Below, piece by piece: positions 24,566-34,036 of a DNA stretch of 64,000 nucleotides (within the stretch, counting starts at the first letter, position 1; each line of letters opens with the position of its first letter). The stretch spans positions 62,001 through 126,000 of the forward strand of contig NZ_DASZBY010000050.1 in NCBI RefSeq assembly GCF_035943795.1, written 5' to 3'. The stretch is from Aliidongia sp035943795. Lineage in GTDB: Bacteria; Pseudomonadota; Alphaproteobacteria; ATCC43930; CGMCC-115725. Below the pieces are notes generated by a model, which was given only the letters and a program-made list of their open reading frames with translations, was not told the DNA's origin and made no database searches. The position numbers and the translations under genes are program-made.

Positions 24566-25042
24566 TCAGTCCGCTGACTTCTTGTCTCGCATGATGCGCG
24601 ATTTCTCGCGATTCCAGTCGCGGGTCTTTTCCGCCTCGCGCTTGTCGTGCTTCGCCTTGCCGCGGGCCAGACCCAGTTCGACCTTGGCGCGCCCGGTCTT
24701 GTTGAAATAGATCGACAGCGGCACGAGCGTGACGCCGTCGCGCTTGATCGTGCCCAGCAGCTTGTTCACTTCCTTGCGATGAAGCAGCAGCTTGCGAGCC
24801 CGGCGCGGCTCGTGGTTGAAGCGCGACGCGCCCTCATATTCGGGAATGTGCGAGTTCACCAGGAAGATCTCGCCGTTCTCTTCGCGCGCGAAGGATTCGA
24901 CGATGCTGGCATGGCCTTTGCGCAGGGATTTGACCTCGGTACCGACCAGCACGATGCCGCACTCGAGCGTATCGTCGATGAAATAGTCGTGCCGCGCCTT
25001 GCGATTCTGGGCGACGAACTTGTCTGTCGGACGCAACGCCAC
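24566..25042 (-). CDS. smpB: SsrA-binding protein SmpB
   Basis: Binds tmRNA and delivers it to stalled ribosomes for trans-translation. 158 residues, the normal size. Marks: NRKARHDYFIDDTLECGIVL, GTEVKSLRKGHASIVESF, NSHIPEYEGASRFNHEPRR, RKLLLHRKEVNKL, PLSIYFNKTGRAKVELGLARGK and the basic C-terminal tail DKREAEKTRDWNREKSRIMR that docks in the decoding centre. Downstream of dapA on the same strand, 35 bp away, an arrangement common in Alphaproteobacteria. Confidence 0.98.
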   Translation of the reverse strand: MALRPTDKFVAQNRKARHDYFIDDTLECGIVLVGTEVKSLRKGHASIVESFAREENGEIFLVNSHIPEYEGASRFNHEPRRARKLLLHRKEVNKLLGTIKRDGVTLVPLSIYFNKTGRAKVELGLARGKAKHDKREAEKTRDWNREKSRIMRDKKSAD

Positions 25043-25077
25043 GGGACCGTTCCTAACTCTGCTCTACGCTCTACGCT

Positions 25078-25959
25078 TCAATTCAGCAGTCCGGCCTGGC
25101 GCATCGCCGTCTCGACACGCGTCTTGGCGGCCGCCGAGATTTCGACCAGAGGCAGACGCACGCTGGGCGCGCTACGGCCGAGCAGCGAGGCCGCATACTT
25201 GACCGGGCCGGGACTGCTTTCGCAGAACATCGCGTCATGGACCGGCGCCAGCCGCTGGTTGATCCGCGCCGCCGTGGCGAAATCGCCGGCGTCCCACGCG
25301 CGATGCATCAGGACCAGGTCGCCGGGCGCGATATTGGCGGTCACCGAAATGCAGCCGTGGCCGCCCTGGGCCCGATGGGGCAAGGCCGTGATGTCTTCGC
25401 CCGTCAGCTGCCAGAACGGCGTCCGCACGGCAAGCGTGGTACGGATCGGGCGGGCGAGATCGGCGGTGGCATCCTTGACGCCGGCGATGCGCGGCAGTTC
25501 GGCCAGGCGCGCCATGGTCTCGACCGACATGTCGGCCGCGGAACGTGCCGGCACGTTGTAGATGATCAGCGGCAAGTCGGTTGCATCGTGCAACGCCCGG
25601 TAATGCTGGTAGAGGCCTTCCTGGGTCGGGCGATTGTAATAAGGCACGACGACGAGCGCCGCATCCGCGCCGGCCTTCTGGGCGTGAAGCGTCAGCTCGA
25701 TCGCTTCGGCCGTCGAATTGGACCCGGTGCCCGCCATCACGACGGCCTTGCCCTTGGCGACCTCGATACAGAGTTCGACCACGCGGCGATGCTCGTCATG
25801 GCTCATGGTCGCCGATTCGCCCGTGGTGCCGCACGGCACCAGGCCTTGGGTTCCCTCGGCGACCTGCCAGGCGACCAGATCCTGGAAGGCGCGCTCGTCC
25901 ACTTTGCCGTCGGCCGAGAACGGAGTGATCAGCGCGACGTAGGATCCGGTGAATTGCAT
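25078..25959 (-). CDS. dapA: 4-hydroxy-tetrahydrodipicolinate synthase
   Basis: Condenses pyruvate with aspartate semialdehyde, the first committed step to lysine and meso-diaminopimelate. 293 residues, the normal TIM-barrel length. Schiff-base lysine K162 in GVKDATADLARP, Y134 in IIYNVPARS, substrate-binding GTTGES at 44-49, and YYNRPTQEGLYQHY. Of two in-frame ATG codons, 25965 and 25959, I prefer 25959: the GGAGG lies 7 bases before it but only one base before the other. The divergent slt gene starts 243 bp away. Confidence 0.97.
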   Translation of the reverse strand: MQFTGSYVALITPFSADGKVDERAFQDLVAWQVAEGTQGLVPCGTTGESATMSHDEHRRVVELCIEVAKGKAVVMAGTGSNSTAEAIELTLHAQKAGADAALVVVPYYNRPTQEGLYQHYRALHDATDLPLIIYNVPARSAADMSVETMARLAELPRIAGVKDATADLARPIRTTLAVRTPFWQLTGEDITALPHRAQGGHGCISVTANIAPGDLVLMHRAWDAGDFATAARINQRLAPVHDAMFCESSPGPVKYAASLLGRSAPSVRLPLVEISAAAKTRVETAMRQAGLLN

Positions 25960-26202
25960 GGTCATTCCTCCAGGCCTGCCGACGGTGTCCCGTGATCTGG
26001 GACCCGGCCTTCGGGCGGCCGCCTCTCTTCGGTCCGACCATAGCGAGCAGGGCTGGCGCCCGCAACAAACCCTGCAGATGCCGTGCCCTGCCCTGTCCGC
26101 GGCGCATCGCGCGGCCGAACGAAACCCGTGCCGCGCCCCCAAGGTCGCTTGGCGCCGCCCCCCGTTCACCGGTAGGATGCCGTCCTCTCAGGGGAGTGTT
26201 CC

Positions 26203-28233
26203 TTGTTCGACGACATGAAGAGCGGCGCGCGTCGGTGCCGCAGGACCAGAGGCCGCGTGTTCGACAAGTCAATTGCCCGCGGTGCCTCGCTGCTGGCGCT
26301 CGGGTTCGCGGCCCTGCTGATCGGAACGAGTCTGCCCGTCCGGGCGGCAGAACCCCTGTCGGCCCGCGATCTGCCGGTGACGCGCCAGGCGTTCGACCTC
26401 ATGGACCGCGGTCAGTGGGCGCGCGCCGAGAGTCTGGCGCAGACGGCCAGCGATCCTCTGCCGGCGAAGATCATCCTCTGGCTCGATCTGCAGCGCAGCC
26501 AGGCCGGCCACGGCTTTGCCGAGATCGCGCAGTTCATCGAGCAGCATCCGGATTGGCCTCGCCAGTCGACGCTGCGGCTGCGGGCCGAAGAGACGATCGA
26601 CCAGGTACCCGAGGCGACGCTGCGCGCGTGGTTCACCCATCACAAACCGGCCAGCCCCTTCGCCAAGCTGAAGGAGGCCGAGTTGATGGTCGCCGGCGGC
26701 GATCCTGGTGCCTACGCCGCACGCCTGCGCGACATCTGGATCGCCGGCGATTTCTCGCCCCCCGAAGAACGGATCGTACTCGCCCGCTATGGCGACAAAT
26801 TCACGGCCGACGATGAGGCGCGACGGCTCGACCGGCTGATCTGGGACGGCAAGGCCGAGGAGGCAACCCGCCAGCTCGCGCGCGTATCGCCGGACTGGCG
26901 GCTGCTGGGCGAAGCGCGCCTGAGGCTCTCCAGCTCGGCCAAGAACGCCGAATCCCTGGTCGCCAAGGTGCCGGCGAACCTGCAGAACGATCCGGGATTG
27001 CTGTTCGCGCGCATGAAATGGCGTCGCCAGCACGATATGGACGACCAGGCGCTGGCGATTCTGCTGCAGCCGCCCAAGGACCTGGGGCGCCCGGAGCTGT
27101 GGTGGCCCGAGCGTCAGGTCTTGGCGCGCCATCTGCTGGCCGCCAACGACGTGCAGCGCGCCTATCGCGTCATCGCCGACCATCGCATGCAGGACGGCAC
27201 CAACCTGGCCGAGGCGGAATTCACCGCCGGGTGGATCTCACTGCGCTTCCTGCATGATCCGCAGCACGCCTACGAGCATTTCCAGCGGCTCTATGCGGCC
27301 GCCAAGCTGCCGTTGACCATCTCGCGCGGTGCCTACTGGGCCGGCCGGGCCGCCGATGGGCTGGGCCGCACCCAAGAGGCGCTCGACTGGTACGGCAAGG
27401 CGGCGGTGTTTCCGACGACCTATTACGGTCAGCTGGCGAGCGCGGTGCCCGGCGTGGCACCCCCGCCGAAGCCGGTGCCGGAACCCAAGGCTACGTCGGC
27501 CCAGGCCGCTGCTTTCAACAAGAAGGATCTGGTGCGCGCCATCCGCATCCTCGCGGCGGCCGACGAAGAGGATTACATCAAGCCTTTCCTCGCCAGCCTG
27601 TCGGAAAATGCCGAAGGACCGACCGACCATGCCCTGGTCGCCGACCTGGCCGAGGAGATCGGGCGCCCCGACCTGGGCGTGGCCGCGGCCAAGCGCGCCA
27701 GCTACAATGGCGTCTCCCTGCTGCGCGCCGGCTACCCGCTGGTGCCGATGCCTCGCAATGCCGGTGCCGAGCAAGCCCTGCTGCTGGCGCTCACGCGCCA
27801 GGAAAGCGCGTTCGACACCCGCGCCCTGTCGCCGACCGGCGCGCGCGGCCTGATGCAGCTGATGCCTGCAACGGCAAGCCAGGTCGCGAAGTCCCTGGAA
27901 TTGCCCTATGCCGAGCGCAAGCTGAGCACCGATGGCGTCTATAACGTTACGCTGGGCCAGGCCTATCTCGACTCGCTGATCTCGCAGTTCAACGGATCCT
28001 ACGTGCTGGCGGTCGCGGCCTACAATGCCGGGCCGGGGCGCGTCCGGCAGTGGCTCGATACCAATGGCGATCCGCGTTCCCCCGACGTCGACGCGATCGA
28101 CTGGGTCGAGGAAATCCCGTTCAGCGAGACCCGCAACTACGTGCAGCGGGTGCTGGAGAACCTGCAGGTTTATCGTCTGCGGATCGGCAACCGGGCACTC
28201 GCCTTCTCGCTCGAGGCCGATCTGCGGCGCTGA
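26203..28233 (+). CDS. slt: soluble lytic murein transglycosylase (Slt70-like)
   Basis: Periplasmic enzyme that cleaves peptidoglycan to 1,6-anhydromuramyl products. 676 residues. After a basic stretch comes a signal sequence (SIARGASLLALGFAALLIG, ending near LPVRAAE), a long alpha-helical superhelix of tetratrico-like repeats (about 50-500), and the catalytic SLT domain (about 520-650) with E534 in ALTRQESAFDTRALS, GARGLMQLMPATA and AVAAYNAGPGRVRQW. The start is TTG 26203: AGGGGAG at 26190-26196 is 6 bases before it, while ATG 26215 would be 18 bases away. Divergent from dapA, a conserved alphaproteobacterial arrangement. Confidence 0.93.
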   Translation: MFDDMKSGARRCRRTRGRVFDKSIARGASLLALGFAALLIGTSLPVRAAEPLSARDLPVTRQAFDLMDRGQWARAESLAQTASDPLPAKIILWLDLQRSQAGHGFAEIAQFIEQHPDWPRQSTLRLRAEETIDQVPEATLRAWFTHHKPASPFAKLKEAELMVAGGDPGAYAARLRDIWIAGDFSPPEERIVLARYGDKFTADDEARRLDRLIWDGKAEEATRQLARVSPDWRLLGEARLRLSSSAKNAESLVAKVPANLQNDPGLLFARMKWRRQHDMDDQALAILLQPPKDLGRPELWWPERQVLARHLLAANDVQRAYRVIADHRMQDGTNLAEAEFTAGWISLRFLHDPQHAYEHFQRLYAAAKLPLTISRGAYWAGRAADGLGRTQEALDWYGKAAVFPTTYYGQLASAVPGVAPPPKPVPEPKATSAQAAAFNKKDLVRAIRILAAADEEDYIKPFLASLSENAEGPTDHALVADLAEEIGRPDLGVAAAKRASYNGVSLLRAGYPLVPMPRNAGAEQALLLALTRQESAFDTRALSPTGARGLMQLMPATASQVAKSLELPYAERKLSTDGVYNVTLGQAYLDSLISQFNGSYVLAVAAYNAGPGRVRQWLDTNGDPRSPDVDAIDWVEEIPFSETRNYVQRVLENLQVYRLRIGNRALAFSLEADLRR

Positions 28234-28253
28234 GCAGGACCGCCTGTCTTGTT

Positions 28254-30464
28254 CTAACTGTGCGCCGGCGTCGGCAGATGTCCGCGCGGTCGCGATCGGA
28301 TGAACAGAAAGAGCGCCACCAGGCATCCCACCGTCAGAATCTCGATGAAGAGATAATAGCCGATCATTTCCGTGGGGTTGGGCCACACCGGTGCCGGCAG
28401 GGTGATGCCGATGCCCGACAGGAGCGGCGCCTCGTTCAGCTTCGTTCCGAATTCGGTTTCGGCCGTCAGCAGCTGGGCGATCAGACGATCCCGAATGGCC
28501 AGCGAGCCGGCCTCCCCTGCGCGTGTGCGCAGGAACTTGTCCATGGTCGTGATGTCGTCGGTCAGTTCCCGCAGCAGAAAGCGATTGCTGTCCTGTTCGA
28601 CCACATCCGCCAAGACCTGGGCCGCATGGGCGGTCTTTGCCTGGGTGATGAGCTTCAGCGTCGGCTCTCTCGTCTGCCTCTCGCCAAGGATCCTGACGAT
28701 GCGGAAATGATCCTGTAGTGCCGCGCGGACCAGCGACCCGTCCCGTTTCCCCGGAGCGCTGGCGGCGGCGCAGACCGCATCCTCGAGCAACTCGGTGCAG
28801 GCCACACCCGCCGATGCCAGATCGCCCAGCATCGCGAGCGCCGCATCGTCGGTCCGAAGAATGGAAAACAGCCGCTTCGGCAAGGCCGGTGCACCGAGCG
28901 CCACCAGCCGGTCGCTGAGCGTCAGTCTGGGTGCCTCGCGCACGATCAGCAAACGTTCGGTTCCATAAACGATCGGGCTGGACCACACGGCCCACAGGGG
29001 CAGGACCAAGGCCGCGATCGATAGGAGGGCGATTGCGGCGGCGCCCTGCAGGAGGTCCCACCTTCGCTGCCGCAGATACCAGGCCCGTAGCCGCCGTCTC
29101 CAGTTCACCCGGGACAATGTCTGCCCCGCCGTGCCGGCTGCGAGGCAAAGGCCGAGCGCGCACAGCGAAGCGGAGGAACCAATTTCGTCCTGGCTCATCC
29201 AGTCCAGAACGCCGCCGATCCAGCAAAGCAGCGCCATCTCCTTGCCCGACCGGTTGATCCCCGATCGCAGCGCCACGACCAACGGGTATGCGGCGAACGC
29301 CCCAAAGCACAGCAGCACTGGGAGCCCCATTTCGGCGGCGAGGCGTGCCGGCAGATTGGAGGTATTTTCCCGGATGCTCGAGATGATCTCGACTTCCGTC
29401 GACGCTTCCGGAGAAGGAAGAACGAAATTCGGAATGTAGGTCGGATAGTAAGAGGTGAAATTTCCGAGACCGACACCGTAGACGGGGTGATCGAGGAACA
29501 TCCTGATGGCCGCGACGGCCGCCCCCGACCGGCTGGCCGAAGACTGGTCCGTACCGATGTCGAATACGTTGATATAGTCCCAGAAATAATAGACCGCGCC
29601 GCCGAAAATGAGGACGACGATCAACGCTTGAATGAAATTTCCACTCAGCAGTCGCCTGCTGATGATCCCGCGATAGACCGTCAAAACGCCGACCTGGAGC
29701 CCGAGCAGGACGATGAAGGTCCGCGCGAAAGACATGATGGCGCAGGCAATCACCAAAATTCCGACGAACCGGGCACAGATTTGCAGCGTTCGACCGCACC
29801 GCTCCCTGTCGGCCAGGAAAAGCACCGGCCAGGCAAACGCACACCAGCTGCCGAAATGCGACGGCTCGCTGTTCAACCCCGACGGACGAGCCGTCGTCGC
29901 CTTCGCGATCGCATCCACGAACAAGCGGGGCACGAGTTCGACCCTGGTGGCCACCCTGACGAAATCGTTCAGGAAAAACAGGCTATGGACGAAGCACACA
30001 ATCGTCATCGCCAAGATGAAGAAAGCGAATCCCCGTCCGAAGACATCTATCTTGTCGAGGACGGTCGCCCAGAGCACGACGGCAAACAGGCTCCAGAACA
30101 GCATGAGAGCCTGCAAGCCCCATGACATCATCGGGTCGCGCCATTGCCAGATCAGTTTGTCGGTATCGATGAACAGATATCCGTTCAATATCGAAAAGAA
30201 AGAGAACGCCAATAATATGGCGATGAATTTATCCGAGATCGTCGGGACGATTTTCCCACTGAAGACCGCATAGGCAATCGGCAGAAAGAATATGTTGACC
30301 GGCCTCGAGCCAAATTCTCGCAGGACTATCGTTCCGATCGTGAAATTCGTGATCGGCAACACCAGGAGACAGGCAAACAGATACCAGCCGAACGGCGCTC
30401 GAAAACTCGCCGCAGGGATCAGGCGCCCGGCGTCACCGCCGATAGTATCGGCTGATCTCACCAT
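28254..30464 (-). CDS. wzy: O-antigen polymerase (Wzy-type) with C-terminal Wzz-like domain
   Basis: 736 residues, about 300 longer than an ordinary Wzy. Residues 25-445 are a polytopic membrane domain of the O-antigen ligase/polymerase type, with a periplasmic loop containing SEPSHFGSWCAF (199-210) and the Wzy_C-like RMFLDHPVYGVGLGNF (321-336). Residues 475-725 look like a polysaccharide co-polymerase: a helix (478-496) followed by PIVYGTERLLIV, LFSILRTDDAALAMLGDLA, a helical periplasmic part, a proline-rich LPAPVWPNP (689-697) and a closing helix (701-722). The neighbouring wzz shares this layout. Polymerase and chain-length control may thus be fused. Start ATG 30464, 20 bp after wzz. Confidence 0.8.
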   Translation of the reverse strand: MVRSADTIGGDAGRLIPAASFRAPFGWYLFACLLVLPITNFTIGTIVLREFGSRPVNIFFLPIAYAVFSGKIVPTISDKFIAILLAFSFFSILNGYLFIDTDKLIWQWRDPMMSWGLQALMLFWSLFAVVLWATVLDKIDVFGRGFAFFILAMTIVCFVHSLFFLNDFVRVATRVELVPRLFVDAIAKATTARPSGLNSEPSHFGSWCAFAWPVLFLADRERCGRTLQICARFVGILVIACAIMSFARTFIVLLGLQVGVLTVYRGIISRRLLSGNFIQALIVVLIFGGAVYYFWDYINVFDIGTDQSSASRSGAAVAAIRMFLDHPVYGVGLGNFTSYYPTYIPNFVLPSPEASTEVEIISSIRENTSNLPARLAAEMGLPVLLCFGAFAAYPLVVALRSGINRSGKEMALLCWIGGVLDWMSQDEIGSSASLCALGLCLAAGTAGQTLSRVNWRRRLRAWYLRQRRWDLLQGAAAIALLSIAALVLPLWAVWSSPIVYGTERLLIVREAPRLTLSDRLVALGAPALPKRLFSILRTDDAALAMLGDLASAGVACTELLEDAVCAAASAPGKRDGSLVRAALQDHFRIVRILGERQTREPTLKLITQAKTAHAAQVLADVVEQDSNRFLLRELTDDITTMDKFLRTRAGEAGSLAIRDRLIAQLLTAETEFGTKLNEAPLLSGIGITLPAPVWPNPTEMIGYYLFIEILTVGCLVALFLFIRSRPRGHLPTPAHS

Positions 30465-30484
30465 GCCATTGCTGGTCACGAGGG

Positions 30485-31399
30485 TTACGCGCCGATTTGC
30501 TCGTCGGCATACGCCGGCGCGATGGCGACTCGCTGGCGACGCCCTCTGATCCGCAACGAGACGAGGACGCCTAAAGCCAGTCCAAGCCCCCAGGCGATCA
30601 GCAGCCAGCGCATCGGGGCGGGCGATACCGGCGCGCCGGAGAGCGTGGGACCGCTCGACAATTCGGCCGCGAACGGCAGGCCCGCCTGGGCCAGAACCGC
30701 CTGGACCTCCTGGTCCTGTTCGGTCTCGATCAGGGACTTGCGCACGGCCTCGCTGGACGTCCCGTCGAGGCGCTTGCGCAAATAGGCCGCATAGTCGATG
30801 TATTGCTTGATCTTGGTGTTCCGCAGCCGCTCGTCGTCCGCGTGATAGAGCCAAACCAGCAGATCCTTGGCGACATCGGGATCCCGATGCCGCACCGAAA
30901 TCTGATAGAGCCCCGTCGTCGCCAACTGGCGGATATCGACGATGTTGCTGATGTAGCCTGCGGTCGCCCGGCGGTCGTCGATCGGAAAATCCACACCCAA
31001 CATGGAAAAAAGCCGGTGCTTCAACTTCGAAAGCACCCCGGTAGAGGGCCGAATGCTTTTGGTCGCCGGGTCCCATGCCGGACCGAGGACGCGGCTATGG
31101 AAGTTCGGCTGGGCCGATATGTCGTCGATGACCGCCTCGGACGTCAACAAAGCCCGGAAGATGGTGAAGTCGTCCGCGCTGCCGCCCCGTCCGAACCCGC
31201 CGGTCAGGGCGCTGAGAGCGGCACCGGCATTCCCGCCGCCGAGCTGCAGCCCCTGGGATCGCGTGGCTGCTTGCGTGGGCCCGACGACGATATTCGCCTC
31301 GTACATCGGCACGGTGTGTGAAACGACGATTGCCCAGATCCCGGTAGCAACCAGAACGCCGCCCAGAGGCCCCCACAGGTATCCAGCTCTAAAAGGAAT
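30485..31399 (-). CDS. wzz: Wzz-like polysaccharide co-polymerase, no kinase domain
   Basis: Inner-membrane protein that sets polysaccharide chain length. N-terminal helix GGVLVATGIWAIVVS followed by the typical VPMYEANIVVGPTQ, periplasmic helical part (about 45-250), proline-rich VSPAPMRWLLIAWGLGLALG and a second helix, then a short basic tail without Walker motifs. The first canonical starts, GTG 31312 or ATG 31306, fall after the first helix and would remove it. The frame is open to a TAA near 31472 with no ATG, GTG or TTG in that extra part. The best start I find is an ATT at 31399 with GGAG (31407-31410, minus strand) 7 bases before it. A frameshift or CTG start are alternatives. Product 304 residues. 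Confidence 0.75.
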   Translation of the reverse strand: MPFRAGYLWGPLGGVLVATGIWAIVVSHTVPMYEANIVVGPTQAATRSQGLQLGGGNAGAALSALTGGFGRGGSADDFTIFRALLTSEAVIDDISAQPNFHSRVLGPAWDPATKSIRPSTGVLSKLKHRLFSMLGVDFPIDDRRATAGYISNIVDIRQLATTGLYQISVRHRDPDVAKDLLVWLYHADDERLRNTKIKQYIDYAAYLRKRLDGTSSEAVRKSLIETEQDQEVQAVLAQAGLPFAAELSSGPTLSGAPVSPAPMRWLLIAWGLGLALGVLVSLRIRGRRQRVAIAPAYADEQIGA

Positions 31400-31730
31400 T
31401 CGACGGCTCCGAAACGGCGGTTGTTTGACGGGACCGTCGGGACCGCTGCCAAAGCAGGCAGCGGAACACCCTTAACAAGCCCCATGACATGTGCCGGCGA
31501 CCGTAAGGGGCAAGCAGAGAAAATGCAAGCCGACCCGGCCGGCCCCTGAGGCTGGTCTGGGCGAACGAGCTGAACGCGACGCATAGCTCACACTTGGAGA
31601 AGCCTCAGCGACGCCGGGCGTTCTGATGATAGTGGGAGATGGATTTTGCGCCCGTCCCGGCGCGGGTGTCGTCGCGGCAAATCGCTGCGGCAGCCGATCG
31701 ACAGGATCGAAGGTAAAAGAGATTTCGACC
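31400..31730. other. divergent intergenic region between wzz and a glycosyltransferase
   Basis: About 330 bp with no convincing gene. It must hold the promoters for the leftward wzz-wzy unit and the rightward glycosyltransferase at 31731. A minus-strand ATG near 31486 opens MGLVKGVPLPAL in the frame shifted by one base relative to wzz, which would fit a frameshifted wzz 5' end. No clear operator found. Confidence 0.4.
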
Positions 31731-32915
31731 ATGAAAGACCTTCGGATCCTGATCTATGTCGAGGATATTCCCGTCGGACAGAACACGGTCGCTCACGGCC
31801 TGCACCGCGCGGCAGGCCCCATCTTGAAGTCGGTTCAAGGCGATGTGGAAAAGATCGCAATCTATCCGACCCATGCCTGGTTTCCGCGCCACGATTTCGA
31901 CCTGGATCTGGTCGATAGCTGCCTGACCCTGGGGCTCTGGGCGACATTTTTGTCCAAACTGTCGAGGCGTCTCCCGTTTTTGCGCAGGTTCCTGGGAACA
32001 ACGGTTCCGCTGCGCTCGCTGGCGTTCCGACTGCGACGTTCGAAAGCCGATATCATCCTGGCCATCGTCGGATCCAGCGCCGAGACGATCGAGCGGGCCG
32101 CTCTGCTCTCCAGGCTGCTCGGCAAGCCCTACGCGCTCTATCTGGTCGACGACTTCCTTCTGCCCCTTCGCCTGGCAGGTCAGGCTGAAGCGGCGATCGA
32201 TCTCGTCCGGAAATCTGCGACAAGGTGCCTTCGAGGCGCACGGAGAATCTTCACCATCACAGATGGGCTCGGGGAACTGATCACGACGGAATATGGCGTC
32301 GCTTCCACCACGCTCCATCTCGCGTTCGAAGCCCAGCAGCGTCAGCAGCGGCCGGTAAAGCCGCAGATCTTCTATCTGGGCAGTGTCAATTTCCTCTATG
32401 CCGACGGGTTGAAGGCGCTGTTCGTCATCATCGAAAGTCTACGACGGGAACTGCGCGTGGATCTGACGCTGCGCATGACGGCACAGGCTGGTGCCGCGCG
32501 CGCGATCCTGGGCGAATTGCCCGACTTCGTCGTCGCCGCCCCGATACCGGACGGCCAGATGCTGGGCCAGGAACTCGCCACCAGCCTGTTCGCCTATCTG
32601 CCCTACTCCTTCGCGTCCGAGCATCGCCAGATGATTTCCAGTTCGTTCCCCTCCAAGACGCTCGAGTATTTTGCCCAGGCCAGAAGCATCGTCGTCCATG
32701 GACCGGTTTACGGCACCTCGACGGAGTATTTCCGGAAATACGAACTGCCGACCGTGACGGAAACCCTGGAGGATCTCGAACGAGTGGTACGCGATCATCT
32801 CGACGTAGCGCCAGATCATGGCGCGCTCTATGCCGGCGCCTTGGAGCGCAATCACTCGGTCGCGGCGGCCGGCAACACCATCCGTTCCGGCTTGAGACTC
32901 AGTCTGGCCGAATGA
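31731..32915 (+). CDS. glycosyltransferase, GT-B fold
   Basis: 394 residues from ATG 31731 (MKDLRILIYVEDIP). The N-terminal half has KPYALYLVDDF and a helix-rich region; the C-terminal half shows a Rossmann-like domain, with QIFYLGSVNFLYADGLKALF, VDLTLRMT and SSFPSKTLEYFAQARSIVVHG. The last segment occupies the donor-binding place where GT4 enzymes have their E-x7-E motif, but that motif is not obvious here. Likely a member of a distant GT4-type family adding one sugar of the repeat unit. It stands alone on the plus strand, convergent with the GT4 gene at 32938 (22-bp gap). Confidence 0.7.
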   Translation: MKDLRILIYVEDIPVGQNTVAHGLHRAAGPILKSVQGDVEKIAIYPTHAWFPRHDFDLDLVDSCLTLGLWATFLSKLSRRLPFLRRFLGTTVPLRSLAFRLRRSKADIILAIVGSSAETIERAALLSRLLGKPYALYLVDDFLLPLRLAGQAEAAIDLVRKSATRCLRGARRIFTITDGLGELITTEYGVASTTLHLAFEAQQRQQRPVKPQIFYLGSVNFLYADGLKALFVIIESLRRELRVDLTLRMTAQAGAARAILGELPDFVVAAPIPDGQMLGQELATSLFAYLPYSFASEHRQMISSSFPSKTLEYFAQARSIVVHGPVYGTSTEYFRKYELPTVTETLEDLERVVRDHLDVAPDHGALYAGALERNHSVAAAGNTIRSGLRLSLAE

Positions 32916-32937
32916 GGACCATGGCTTGGCGCTTCGA

Positions 32938-34035
32938 TCAATGATCCGGCCTGACGCCAGCCTGTTCGACGGCGAGGGCGAGCAAGGCGCCAAACGCTGC
33001 CTCGCTGGTATGCCGCGCCGCGGTCTCCCGGGCGTTTTCGCTCATCGTCCGGGCCAATTCATCGTCGAGCAAAAGCTGGCGGATGCGTTCGACCGCGGCT
33101 GACTCGTCGTTCCTCTCGATGACGAAACCGTTCGAGCCATTGAGCATGTAGGCTGAGGGGCCGCCGCACTCGAACACGATCGCCGGAAGGCCCCGCGCCA
33201 TGCCTTCGAGCGGCGGCAGCCCGAAGCCTTCGCGATGGCTGGTGAAAAGCGTGGCCCGTGCACGATCGAAGGCCCGGATCAAAGCGTGTTCGTCGGCCGG
33301 CCGCTCGCAGGTGAAGCCCATCGCCTGCAGACGCGCCAGCGACTCTGGATTTTGCCCGACCGCCAATATCTTGATGGCACCATAACGTTGCCGATACAGA
33401 TCGAGAACTCGGACCAGCCGATCCAGCCCTTTCCAAGGCTCGTGGCGCGGAAACACGATCAGATCGAATTCCTTCCCGCCGACACGGCTTTCGAACTCCA
33501 GGAACGAGCGAGAGACGCCGAGATTGATCTGCGAGAACACCGCGCGCCGGCGGACCGCCAGTTCCTTCGCTAGATAGGTGTTCGCCGCGACGATGAACCG
33601 ACTGCGATAGCTCCACTCGCAAAGCGCGTTCAGAACCTTGCCGAAAATCCCGCTGTATTTCGATTCGATATCCTGGACGAAATACAGGTAATTCTTCCCG
33701 AAGATGTGCTTCGTCAGTAGAACCGGGAAAAGCGTCACAAAAAAATTTGCGATAAGCACCCGCCCGCGCATGAAGAAGGGTGCCAAGATCAAGAACAGGA
33801 AATAGTTCAGGTATTTATTATCTAACGGAAACCTGATCTCCGAGATATCGAGATCCGGATGGAATTCGTATTTCTTTCCGATCCGCCCCTTCGGAAGCGA
33901 AATCCTGACGGAATATCCAGCGGTGGCGGCATAGTTGGCGAACTCGACCAGAATGCGCGTGCCGCCGTGCTGGGAGAGCGCGATCACCGGGATCTCGATA
34001 TCGATCGGCTGGTCGCGAGAGCCTGTACCGCGCAT
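32938..34035 (-). CDS. GT4-family glycosyltransferase
   Basis: 365 residues. N-terminal VIALSQHGGTRILVEFANYA, NYLYFVQDIESKYSG and the acceptor-domain end RFIVAANTYLAKEL; C-terminal donor domain with DLIVFPRHEPWKGLDRLVRV, IKILAVGQNPESL, and the GT4 motif SHREGFGLPPLEGMARGLPAIVFE, written here in two overlapping parts as SHREGFGLPPLEGMA and RGLPAIVFE. Cytoplasmic, probably peripheral. It follows the GT2 gene at 34037 after a single base, so the two are one operon. Codon use is less GC-biased around 33700-33850 than in the core genes, as often in surface-sugar loci. Confidence 0.88.
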   Translation of the reverse strand: MRGTGSRDQPIDIEIPVIALSQHGGTRILVEFANYAATAGYSVRISLPKGRIGKKYEFHPDLDISEIRFPLDNKYLNYFLFLILAPFFMRGRVLIANFFVTLFPVLLTKHIFGKNYLYFVQDIESKYSGIFGKVLNALCEWSYRSRFIVAANTYLAKELAVRRRAVFSQINLGVSRSFLEFESRVGGKEFDLIVFPRHEPWKGLDRLVRVLDLYRQRYGAIKILAVGQNPESLARLQAMGFTCERPADEHALIRAFDRARATLFTSHREGFGLPPLEGMARGLPAIVFECGGPSAYMLNGSNGFVIERNDESAAVERIRQLLLDDELARTMSENARETAARHTSEAAFGALLALAVEQAGVRPDH

Positions 34036-34036
34036 T

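Noticed and set aside
27238..29844. 868-codon open frame on the minus strand
   Set aside because: It overlaps slt antisense and the wzy gene in another frame; composition is Arg/Gly-rich without any motif.
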